Positions 10,632 to 18,766 of a stretch of DNA of 64,000 bases are shown piece after piece. The translations under genes and the position numbers were made by a program. Source of the stretch: Coraliomargarita algicola (GTDB lineage: Bacteria > Verrucomicrobiota > Verrucomicrobiia > Opitutales > Coraliomargaritaceae); the NCBI RefSeq assembly GCF_033878955.1, contig NZ_CP138858.1:2527001-2591000 (forward strand), in the 5' to 3' direction. Under the pieces are notes generated by a model. The model was not told the origin of the DNA and searched no databases. It saw nothing but the letters and a program-made list of their open reading frames with translations. The number at the start of each line of letters is the position of its first letter. Position 1 is the first letter of the stretch.

Positions 10632-10814
10632 AATACTAATAGGCAGGTGGAGCAGAGGCTCCGTTTCCTAGACCTGCGTTAGAGGAGTTAAAAAATGTGA
10701 GTTAATCGCCTCAGTTGGGAAGCGAGCGACGGAAAAAAGAGGGAAGAACCGCGCTCGTCAATCCTCGATTTCAAAAAAGACTATTATTTTTCTGTACTTT
10801 GCAAAAGTTTACGC
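10632..10814 (-). promoter_or_regulatory. Leader/promoter region of the rplC-secY operon
   Basis: This 183 bp gap separates the DUF2339 stop from rplC. On the minus strand a -10-like AATAAT (10783-10788) is preceded by an AT-rich stretch but has only a weak -35. That would leave an untranslated leader of roughly 140 bases. No convincing terminator or ribosomal-protein-binding leader structure was recognised. The promoter call is tentative. Confidence 0.3.
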
Positions 10815-13742
10815 TTAGTCACCCGCGCTCTCCAGTCGCGGAGCAAACACCACCTTATTATAGAAGAAGCCGATTCCGATCAGAGCCAGCCCCAAGCCAA
10901 GAAAAGACAACACTCGCAACAGGCCCTCCAACTCGGCGGCATCAACCAGAAAGACTTTGCCAATAGTGATCAGCAGTAAAACCAAGGAGCCAACATGTAT
11001 CACTGACTGCTGACGCCACAGGCCGATCGCCTGATAAGTCACCGCCAATAAGAGCCAAACAAGCGAGTAGGTGTAGATCTCCGCGGTCGAAGTCCGATCG
11101 CCATATAGATAACTGCCGCCATAATAATCCTGCACCAGAAAAGTCGCCCAGACAAAGCCGAGCAGCATAGCCGCCAATTGATACACACGGCGCAGACGCT
11201 CACAGCCGCCCGCCCCACTCTGCCATGCCAAGACACAGGATGCCACAAAGGGCAAGCCGAACTGCAACAACAGTGCATTGAAGAAGAAACGCTCCCCCGC
11301 CGCCCCCGCATCCGCCAAGTGAAGCCAAACCACCCGCAGCGCCACCAAGCCCGCCAAAATCACGCTCCCCTGATAGCAGGACGTCCACACGCGCGCAAGA
11401 TAGATAAAGCCCACAGCCGCCACCGCCAGCAGCGCGGTCAAGCCTCCCTCAACAGTCGCCGACGACCACTCGGACGGCATACACGACCCATCCAGCCATT
11501 GATAGATCGCCACGAAGCCCAGCAGACTCACCCCACCCAGTATTCGAGTCACAACTTTGCGCACTGCCGCATCCCAGACTGTCCGAAAACAGCCCCACAC
11601 GGTGACGACTCCCACAAAACCCAACACCCAAGCCAAGGCAGCCATCCCATCCTGCGCAGCCCCAGCCCCCACCTGCTCGCGGAAGAAATAGCCCACCGCA
11701 TCGGCAGCATGGTCGAGCATGCAAGCCGCCCACGCCACCCCCAGCACAGAAGCCACCAGAGCCGACCGCCCGAAAGCACGCAGCTTCCAATAAACTGCAG
11801 TGCCGATGACTAAGACCGCAGCAGCTTGCTCTAAGTAATCCGTCGGCAGATAAGTCCACAGCCCGAAGCCGAACAAAAACACTGCAAAGGCCGAATACTC
11901 ACCCGCCACCTCGGCATCGCTCTCTCGGCGAAGAATATGTTCACCCGCCAGCGCCAATAGACCAGCCACCACCACAGCCAGCCACAGCCAAGCGGAGCGA
12001 TGGAACACAGCGACGCCCCCCACCACCCACTCTCGGTTGGCATAGAGTAAGGGCACTGCACTGAGTGCTGCCGTCACAGACAGCGCGCGCCATGTCAAAA
12101 CCCGCCCCGACACCAGCCCACGCCAGTGCCCAACCACAAAAAACAAGCTCAGTAAACCCAAGGGCGCGATCAACCAGCTCAACATCGCACTATCTATACT
12201 AGCAAGCGTGCCCGCCGCCACTGCGCCCAAGGCCAACCACGCGGCCCCAATAAAGTCATCTTCACGCAGCACAGCTAGCAACAGCGCACCCACACTTAGA
12301 ACACTGAAAAGCGCCATATCGACTGCGGCAAAACCGCCGATCAAAACGAGAACCAAGCCCTGCACGAGCCCTCCGCCCCAAGTCAGCCAACGAATGGCCG
12401 TCAACCAAGGGAGCGCCGATGCATCCAGAACAGTATCTTTCTTCGCCAGCAAGACCCAGACTGCATTCACCCCGCAGACACCCACTACGAAGATCAGAAC
12501 ACCCGCCAGCTGATCCAAGTGACCACAGACATTGCCTACGATTACCGCGGCCGACCACAGATAAACACCCGCCAAAGAGCCCAACAAAAGCGCCCACCAG
12601 CCACGACATACGCAAAGAAACTGCGCCCCACAGAATAACAAAAACAGATAGCCAAACAGCATCACCGTATCATTCGAGCCCGTCGACATCAGCCAAGGCG
12701 TGAGAAATCCCCCCACCAATCCCATCATCGCAATCGGCGCCCCATTCTTGAGCGACAGCAGCACCGCCAACACCGTAACCAACACCATAGCCACAAAGCC
12801 CAGCCCCAACGACACATATCCATGCATATGCACGGCTGCGTAGGCAGCAAAATACAAGCACGCAATGCCCGCCCCGGCCAATGCCTGACCGATGCGCTCA
12901 TTGGCAGCCATCGACGATTTCACCCCAATCACAAACCCAGCCCCGCAGAGCAGGCCCCCAAAACCCACCGTCAACCAAAGGCGGACCAGCGGCGTCAGCC
13001 AGCCAGATTCGATCGAGTATTTAATCATGTAAAAGCCCGCCATCAATAAAGCAATTCCCCCGACCCAAACGGCGACCTTACCAAACCAGTCTTGCGGCTC
13101 AGCGGACTCGACCGGCTCTGAGACAGAGCAACTCGGGAGAGTTGCGTTCCCGGGATCACAAATCTCCGCATTCGCCCCAGCGACTGACTCTGACGCAGAG
13201 CAACCCGGAAGAGTTGCGTTCCCGGGATCGCGAATCTCCGCATTCGCCCCAGCGACCGGCTCTGACGCAGAGCAACTCGGGAGAGTTGCGCTCCCGGGAT
13301 CGCGAATCTCCGCATTCGCACCAGTGACCGACTCTGACGCAGAGCAACTCGGAAGAGTTGCGCTCCCGGGATCGCGAATCTCCGCATTCGCACCAGTGAC
13401 CGACTCTGACGCAGAGCAACTCGGGAGAGTTGCGTTCCCGGGATCGCGAATCTCCGTATTCGCCCCAGTGGCTGACTCGGCCTTTTCCACAGGCCGAGTC
13501 CTTGCGTCGCGCGATGGCGAAACCGTGGATTCCGCTGGCTTGGCCTCGGCGGTCTTCGTCGATGAAGCCCCTACGTCCTCCCGAATAGCCGCCGCGTCTT
13601 TGCGATCCTGCAGCTCCCCTAGCTCACGCTTGAGTCGCTCCAGTTCACTGCGGGTGCGGCTAATCCGCCCCAAATTCACCCAAGGCAAAATCAAACTAGC
13701 GATCAAACCCAAGACAAGCAGCAGCCCAAATATTTCTAACAT
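10815..13742 (-). CDS. DUF2339 polytopic membrane protein with in-frame repeat insertion
   Basis: A 975-residue protein from the ATG at 13742 (MLEIFGLLLVLGLIASLILP). The frame extends further upstream, but only through AT-rich promoter sequence with non-ATG starts. It has one N-terminal membrane anchor, a short coiled coil (ELERLKRELGELQDRKDA), a low-complexity linker, and then more than twenty hydrophobic helices. The block beginning WFGKVAVWVGGIALLMAGFY is typical of DUF2339 proteins, whose function is unknown. Residues about 90-217 consist of a 24-residue unit repeated about five times (core GANAEIRDPGSATLPSC). That block is encoded by the same hairpin repeat family found in the intergenic arrays. 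It is transcribed divergently from the TetR gene, with an operator-like palindrome between them. Confidence 0.8.
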   Translation of the reverse strand: MLEIFGLLLVLGLIASLILPWVNLGRISRTRSELERLKRELGELQDRKDAAAIREDVGASSTKTAEAKPAESTVSPSRDARTRPVEKAESATGANTEIRDPGNATLPSCSASESVTGANAEIRDPGSATLPSCSASESVTGANAEIRDPGSATLPSCSASEPVAGANAEIRDPGNATLPGCSASESVAGANAEICDPGNATLPSCSVSEPVESAEPQDWFGKVAVWVGGIALLMAGFYMIKYSIESGWLTPLVRLWLTVGFGGLLCGAGFVIGVKSSMAANERIGQALAGAGIACLYFAAYAAVHMHGYVSLGLGFVAMVLVTVLAVLLSLKNGAPIAMMGLVGGFLTPWLMSTGSNDTVMLFGYLFLLFCGAQFLCVCRGWWALLLGSLAGVYLWSAAVIVGNVCGHLDQLAGVLIFVVGVCGVNAVWVLLAKKDTVLDASALPWLTAIRWLTWGGGLVQGLVLVLIGGFAAVDMALFSVLSVGALLLAVLREDDFIGAAWLALGAVAAGTLASIDSAMLSWLIAPLGLLSLFFVVGHWRGLVSGRVLTWRALSVTAALSAVPLLYANREWVVGGVAVFHRSAWLWLAVVVAGLLALAGEHILRRESDAEVAGEYSAFAVFLFGFGLWTYLPTDYLEQAAAVLVIGTAVYWKLRAFGRSALVASVLGVAWAACMLDHAADAVGYFFREQVGAGAAQDGMAALAWVLGFVGVVTVWGCFRTVWDAAVRKVVTRILGGVSLLGFVAIYQWLDGSCMPSEWSSATVEGGLTALLAVAAVGFIYLARVWTSCYQGSVILAGLVALRVVWLHLADAGAAGERFFFNALLLQFGLPFVASCVLAWQSGAGGCERLRRVYQLAAMLLGFVWATFLVQDYYGGSYLYGDRTSTAEIYTYSLVWLLLAVTYQAIGLWRQQSVIHVGSLVLLLITIGKVFLVDAAELEGLLRVLSFLGLGLALIGIGFFYNKVVFAPRLESAGD
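13090..13480 (-). repeat. 72-bp tandem repeat inside the DUF2339 gene
   Basis: Five near-identical 72 bp units begin at 13141, 13213, 13285, 13357 and 13429 (plus-strand GTTGCG as anchor). Each unit carries two hairpins. One is GCAACTC-n-GAGTTGC; the other is GCGAATGCGGAGATTCGC followed by GATCCCGGG. Because 72 is a multiple of three, the array stays in frame and encodes a repeated 24-residue linker. The second hairpin matches the arrays near 34 kb and 49-50 kb except for a compensated base pair. Confidence 0.9.
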
Positions 13743-13762
13743 ACCGAATCTTAAAAAATATA

Positions 13763-13779
13763 ATTGAACACTGTTCAAT
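13763..13779. promoter_or_regulatory. Palindromic operator-like site between DUF2339 and TetR genes
   Basis: The 17 bp sequence ATTGAACACTGTTCAAT is a perfect inverted repeat (8 bp arms, one central base). It lies in the 89 bp divergent intergenic region. A weaker related half site, AACGTTCATAA, follows at about 13793-13803. TGAAC-n-GTTCA palindromes are common TetR-family operators, so autoregulation by the adjacent regulator is a reasonable inference. Confidence 0.55.
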
Positions 13780-13831
13780 ATTAATTTCAAACAACGTTCA
13801 TAATAATAAAGAACTCTCAACACATTGACCC

Positions 13832-14404
13832 ATGGCCCGCCGCAAAGACCACTCCCGCGAAGAACTCACACAATTGGCAACCCAAGCCGGTCGCCAGATC
13901 GTCATCGAACAGGGCCCCAGCGCGCTAACCGCACGCAAGGTCGCCCAAGCGATCGGCTACACGCCCGGCACGCTTTATAATGTCTTTGAAAACATCGATG
14001 GTCTCATCGCAGCCATCAATATCGAGAGCATGCACAATTTCGCCGACATCCTGCGCACACTCCAGCAACCCGGCGAAACAAGCGAAAGCCGCATCCGTCG
14101 CATCGCGCAGGCTTACTTGGACTTCCATCACGCGCAGCCGCAGCTGTGGTCCCTACTCTTTGCCCAGCCGCTCAACTATAATTCCGACGACTATCACGCC
14201 GCCATTCACGCGATTTTCGACCAGGTATGCGACGCCATGATGCCACTCAGCAGCTCCCCCACACTCGCGCGCCAAAAAGCAAAGATCCTGTGGTCCACCC
14301 TGCATGGCATCTGCCTACTACAGCAAAGCGGCAAGCTCAACGTCAGCGAACCCGACCCCGCGGAAGATCTACTGACTCACTTCCTCGACCAATTCCTACA
14401 ATGA
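13832..14404 (+). CDS. TetR family transcriptional regulator
   Basis: A 190-residue DNA-binding repressor-type protein. The N-terminal HTH is clear: GPSALTARKVAQAIGYTPGT followed by LYNVFENIDGLIAAIN. The C-terminal ligand-binding part (YLDFHHAQPQLWSLLFAQP) fits the WHG-type TetR subgroup. It is divergent from the DUF2339 gene and shares an operator-like palindrome. Its TGA overlaps the ATG of the following lipase gene (ATGA at 14401-14404), so those two genes are translationally coupled. The ligand cannot be predicted. Confidence 0.9.
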   Translation: MARRKDHSREELTQLATQAGRQIVIEQGPSALTARKVAQAIGYTPGTLYNVFENIDGLIAAINIESMHNFADILRTLQQPGETSESRIRRIAQAYLDFHHAQPQLWSLLFAQPLNYNSDDYHAAIHAIFDQVCDAMMPLSSSPTLARQKAKILWSTLHGICLLQQSGKLNVSEPDPAEDLLTHFLDQFLQ

Positions 14405-15114
14405 GCCGCACACCGCCCCACCCCATACGCCTCCTCTATATACTAGTGATCATGAGCCTCAGCTACGGAACCACCCACGCCCAAGAGCACGTTGTCCTAC
14501 TCCACGGCCTCGCCCGCAGCGCCGCCTCCATGAACAAGATGCAGCGCGCACTCGTCAACGAAGGCTACCAAGTGCACAACCTGAGCTACGACTCACGCCA
14601 GCATGGCATCGAGCAGCTGGCCGAAAGCGTCCATCAGCAAATACGCACACAGACCACCAAGGCCACAAAAGTGCACATCGTCACCCACTCACTCGGTGGC
14701 ATTCTCGTGCGCCAAATCCAAGCCACCACCCCATTGCCCAAGCTCGCTCGCGTCGTCATGCTCAGCCCGCCCAACGCCGGCAGCGAAGTCGTCGATAAAA
14801 TTGGCCATTGGTGGCTCTTTCAAAAAATCAACGGCCCGGCGGGGCAACAACTCGGCACCGGCAAAGACAGCTTCATCGGCCAACTGCCCGCAATCAATTT
14901 CGACTGCGCCGTCATCACGGGCGATCGCAGCATCAACTGGATCAACTCCCTCATGATCCCCGGCCAAGACGACGGCAAGGTTTCCACTACCAGCGCCCGC
15001 GTCGAGGGCATGCGCGCCTACAAAGTGCTCCACACCACTCATCCGATGATCATGAAAAAGCAAACAGTCATCCAAGAGGTGATACACTATCTACAGACCG
15101 GCACGCTGCAGTAA
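14401..15114 (+). CDS. Exported alpha/beta-hydrolase (lipase-like)
   Basis: A 237-residue protein starting at the ATG at 14401, with a signal peptide (LLYILVIMSLSYGTTHAQ). The hydrolase fold begins with HVVLLHGLARSAASM (oxyanion HG motif). The nucleophile elbow is THSLGG, in KVHIVTHSLGGILVRQIQA. Candidate acid and base residues lie in the C-terminal half (GQDDGKVS; TTHPMIMKK). It resembles short lipases related to the PGAP1/LipA type. Co-expression with the TetR gene is implied by the 4 bp overlap. Substrate unknown. Confidence 0.85.
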   Translation: MSRTPPHPIRLLYILVIMSLSYGTTHAQEHVVLLHGLARSAASMNKMQRALVNEGYQVHNLSYDSRQHGIEQLAESVHQQIRTQTTKATKVHIVTHSLGGILVRQIQATTPLPKLARVVMLSPPNAGSEVVDKIGHWWLFQKINGPAGQQLGTGKDSFIGQLPAINFDCAVITGDRSINWINSLMIPGQDDGKVSTTSARVEGMRAYKVLHTTHPMIMKKQTVIQEVIHYLQTGTLQ

Positions 15115-15125
15115 ACCCCAACAGC

Positions 15126-15596
15126 TCACCCGCGCAAGGAGCGCAAATACAGTGCCGCACAGGCTCGCGCATCCGACAGCGCATCATGGTGATTCAGTGG
15201 GATATCGAACTCCTCGCAGCAATAATTCAGCTTTTTCTTAAACAACTTATACGTGCACTGCTTCTCAAACAGTGGCAACGAAAGCCCGTAAAACTCCAGC
15301 GCCTGCTTCAGGCAAGAACCGTCGAAGGCCATATTATGTGCCACCACCGTTTGCCCTTCGATGAAGTTGGCGATCTGCGGCCAAATCGCATCAAAGCCCG
15401 GCGCTGCCATCGTATCGCGCGCCGTCAGCCCATGCACCGCAGTATTGAAACCTGAATACACATCCTCCGGCGGCCGCACTAAAAGCGAGAGCTCCTGGGT
15501 GACGACGCCCGCCTCCACCCGCACCAAGCCCACTTGGCAAATACTCCAACGCTTCGGCTGGGCTGTCTCAAAATCAATCGCGGTAAATGTCGGCAT
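15126..15596 (-). CDS. DnaQ-like 3'-5' exonuclease
   Basis: A 156-residue DEDDh exonuclease domain without other parts. Exo I is FTAIDFETA (Asp8, Glu10). Exo II is in VVAHNMAFDGSCLKQALEFY. Exo III is HHDALSDARACAALYL, with the His and Asp of the DEDDh type. Such stand-alone proteins are often annotated as DNA polymerase III epsilon-like exonucleases. It converges on the lipase gene with only 11 bp between stops. Confidence 0.88.
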   Translation of the reverse strand: MPTFTAIDFETAQPKRWSICQVGLVRVEAGVVTQELSLLVRPPEDVYSGFNTAVHGLTARDTMAAPGFDAIWPQIANFIEGQTVVAHNMAFDGSCLKQALEFYGLSLPLFEKQCTYKLFKKKLNYCCEEFDIPLNHHDALSDARACAALYLRSLRG

Positions 15597-15797
15597 AGGC
15601 GGACCATCAATACATCAACTCAAGCTCAATCAGCAAGATATTCTGATTGGCGAAGAAGTAAATTTACTAGAGACTAAAAGCGTCACTGCATTCACAACAG
15701 AGTATATGCACAGCGTTTTGAGACAACAACTCCCCACACAAAGTACCGACTTACGCATGAGCGATCTACGACTGAACCTGGCGGCGAAGGCCAGACG

Positions 15798-18133
15798 ATG
15801 AAATCTATATTCAATATTACTTTTCTAAAAAACCTTCCCATCGCGAAGAAGATTGGCCTCGTCACCCTGCTCACCAGCACAGTGACTCTATTCATTCTAT
15901 CCAGCGCTTACTTCATCTTCAATTGGTCACAATATAAAGGACAACAGTTAGCGAGACTGGAATCGATCGCAGGTATCACTGCATCGGCAACCGAAGCGGC
16001 ACTTATGTTCGATGACAAACAGGCTGCCAACGAGTATCTGTCATGGCTGCGTCATGAACAAGGCCTCGAAATGGCGATTCTATTCGATGCCCAAAACGAT
16101 CTATTCGCGAGCTTCCAGCGTGCTGCGCTCGCTCAGCAATCCCAAGCGCCGAACTGGCAGACCCTCAACAGCCAATTCAGCGACTCAGGCTACCTGAAAC
16201 CGATCTACAGCGACTCAATAAAACTCGGAACGATCTTCCTACAAAGTAATCAAAGTATGCTAAAGCAGGTACTTCGTTCATAGCTTACTGACAGCATTAT
16301 TTCTATTCTTAGGCGGCCTCATCATCACAGTCTGGCTCAGCACTTTCCTGTCCCGGGCAATCACCTCGCCCATCTCTAACCTCGCCAAATTAGCCGAAGA
16401 TGTCTCACAGGCGGCAGACTATACAAAAAAAGCCCAAAAAGTCTACAACGATGAAGTGGGCTCACTCGTAGACAGCTTCAACCTCATGCTGGAGCGCATC
16501 AAACAACGTGATGAAACGATCAAAAAGAGTCACCAAAACCTAGAAGAGCAAGTCCATGAACGCACACTTGAGCTGGAAGAGACCAACGCCACATTACTCA
16601 TAGAAAGAGAATTGGCACAAGCCGCCTCCAGAGCCAAATCAGACTTCCTCTCAGTCATGAGCCACGAAATTCGCACCCCAATGAACGCGATCGTCGGCAT
16701 GGCCTCTCTCATGGCCGAAGAAAACGAGTCCGACACTCACAGAGAGACCATAGAAATCATCCAAAATAGCTCAGATGCACTGCTTGGCCTGGTCGACAAC
16801 ATTCTGGATTACTCCAAAATCGAAGCAGGGCATACGGAACTGGAAAATGTAACTTTCCCTCTTCACGATTGCATCGTAAACCCACTCACCCTGGTCGCCG
16901 CCCAAAACGAAGATTCCGGCATCGGCTTCGTGGCCGACTGCGCCCCCGACCTCCCCCACTCCTTGATCGGAGACCCGACACGCCTACGGCAAATCGTAAC
17001 CAACCTCCTGAGCAACGCCGTCAAATTCACTGAAAAAGGACACGTCACCCTCGAAGTCCATTGCGACCGCGCAGCACAACCGCCCATACTGGAAATCAAC
17101 GTCAGCGACACTGGGATCGGCATCCCGGCAGATCGTGTTGACCGCCTCTTCAAACACTTCTCTCAAGTCGATGCCTCGATGACACGTCGCTACGGCGGCA
17201 CCGGTCTCGGACTCGCCATAAGCCAACGATTAGCCAACGCAATGGGCGGCGGAATCACAGTCACAAGTCAAGAGGGAGTGGGCAGGTACTTTCACGATAC
17301 AACTCCCCCTGCGGGAAGCCCCTGAGAACGGACGCCTCTTTGATTCCAAAAGTATACAACCTGGCGCATGTGTCCAACTCATCGGCTTCCAGCAGCCCGA
17401 TCTGGATGCATTCACTCGACTCTGCGCATCAATCGGACTCGAACAAATCAATGCATGCACCCCATGCAGCCACCGCGACGCCATCCCAGTAGTCTTCGCA
17501 GACCGCTTAACCCCCGACGAAGTCGCCCAACTCCTCGCCACAGAAGCATCCGGGCTCCTAGCTGAACGCGCCATCGTGTTGTGCCGTCAAAAGTACGCCT
17601 CAAAAATGAGAGCGGCACTCGGCTGCAAAACCATCAGCCTGCCAGTAATGCCCAACTCATTTGCCGACTTGTTCCAAGCAAACAAGCCGCTAACGAATCC
17701 CAGTAAAGCCGCACTTCCCACACACCCGCAAGCGGATACGCTCAACATACTTTTAGTTGAAGACAACAAAGTAAACCAACGGGTATTTACCCAGCTACTA
17801 GCTAAAGAAAATTACCAGATAGACCTAGCAGAGAACGGTCTGGAAGGAATCAAAGCGGCCCACAGGCGACCTTACGATGTCATTTTCATGGACTACATGA
17901 TGCCCGAGATGAACGGCCTGGAAGCGATTCGCACCATCCGCAAGGATACAGCCATAAAGTCTCAGCCATACATCATAGCACTCACCGCCAACGCAGAGAA
18001 AAAGGCCGCCGAAGACCTCATTGGAGCCGGCGCTCAAATCTACCTAGCCAAGCCCGTAAGGAAAGCAGACCTACTGGGCGCAATTGAAGCCTATCGCAAG
18101 ACTCGCCCTAAGCCCACATTCCGAAACGACTAG
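15798..18133 (+). pseudogene. Hybrid sensor histidine kinase with receiver domain, interrupted by two frameshifts
   Basis: Three consecutive frames together encode one protein of about 777 residues. The first part (15798-16283) has a membrane helix (IGLVTLLTSTVTLFILSSAY) and a CHASE8-like sensor (ITASATEAALMFDDKQAANE). The second, in phase from about 16284, has a second helix, a HAMP region (DEVGSLVDSFNLMLERI), HisKA (SDFLSVMSHEIRTPMNAIVG, phospho-His) and HATPase (RLRQIVTNLLSNAVKFTEKG; GGTGLGLAIS). The third, from about 17288, has a linker and a receiver domain with acceptor Asp in IFMDYMMPEMNG and Lys in LAKPVRK. Both shifts are net +1. At 17284-17288 AGGTACT reads as AGTACT with one extra G. 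It is either a recent pseudogene or carries sequence errors. Confidence 0.85.
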
Positions 18134-18135
18134 CA

Positions 18136-18201
18136 GCGCTCCCCTTCGTTACAGGCGAGCCTTAACTTGCTGAGATGCTGCTCTCCAACTTTGCGGGTTT
18201 C
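18136..18201 (-). repeat. Stray 66-bp copy of an internal ssb segment
   Basis: This stretch matches 21730-21795, inside the SSB-like gene, at 64 of 66 positions and in the same orientation. The parent segment encodes residues about 15-36 of that protein. The copy lies between the hybrid kinase and the TerB-like gene with no start or stop context. It looks like a fragment of a duplicated or rearranged ssb gene. Confidence 0.9.
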
Positions 18202-18211
18202 AAAACTAAAC

Positions 18212-18622
18212 TCAAGCGCTGCCAAAGGCGACTCTCACTTGCTGCAGAAAGCCCTTTTCTTTATCGGTCAAGCCGTCCGATTGGAAAAGACGATTGAGTA
18301 GTTCCAAAGCGCGTGGCTTTGAATTTTCGCTTAGGCGCTCCGCGACATATGCGATAAAATCTGCGGTCAGCTCTTCGCTGATACGAGCGGTTCTCGCGCG
18401 GTCGGTCGCATTGCAAATGTAGACCGAGGGCCCCGTGCTGGAATCCCAACCGAGCGAATCAGCGGCATGGTCAAACTCTTTGGTCTCTGCCAATGATAAA
18501 TGTTGATCCACATAGATCGCCATCAGCAGCAAATCAATAATCGCTTCGCGCTCTGCTTGCTGCAATTCGGACTCAGGGGTGGCGCGAGACTCTTGACTAA
18601 ATAGTTTCTCTAAAAATTTCAT
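18212..18622 (-). CDS. TerB-like helical protein
   Basis: A 136-residue soluble, helical protein starting MKFLEKLFSQESRATPESEL. The core AIIDLLLMAIYVDQHLSLAE resembles the opening of TerB/tellurite-resistance-type domains, where an acidic residue follows a hydrophobic helix. The C-terminal RLFQSDGLTDKEKGFLQQV repeats that pattern. No membrane segment. The specific role is unknown. Confidence 0.6.
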   Translation of the reverse strand: MKFLEKLFSQESRATPESELQQAEREAIIDLLLMAIYVDQHLSLAETKEFDHAADSLGWDSSTGPSVYICNATDRARTARISEELTADFIAYVAERLSENSKPRALELLNRLFQSDGLTDKEKGFLQQVRVAFGSA

Positions 18623-18766
18623 AGGACGAATGGTTGATACGGTGGACGCACGTGGCGAGTGTCGGCTCGATCATCGAACAAAACCACAATCAGTCAACTA
18701 ACTACTTTCAATTCAGACACAGCAGACTCCCCTCGAACCAGCTCTGAGCGGACAATGGTGGCAGCA

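Noticed and set aside
14227..14400. Upstream extension of the lipase frame
   Set aside because: It overlaps the TetR gene in another frame; the ATG at 14401 is followed by a signal peptide and overlaps the TetR stop as ATGA.
15798..18133. Programmed ribosomal frameshifting in the hybrid kinase
   Set aside because: No slippery sequence or downstream structure is evident, and single-base breaks occur in unrelated genes too, so error or mutation is simpler.
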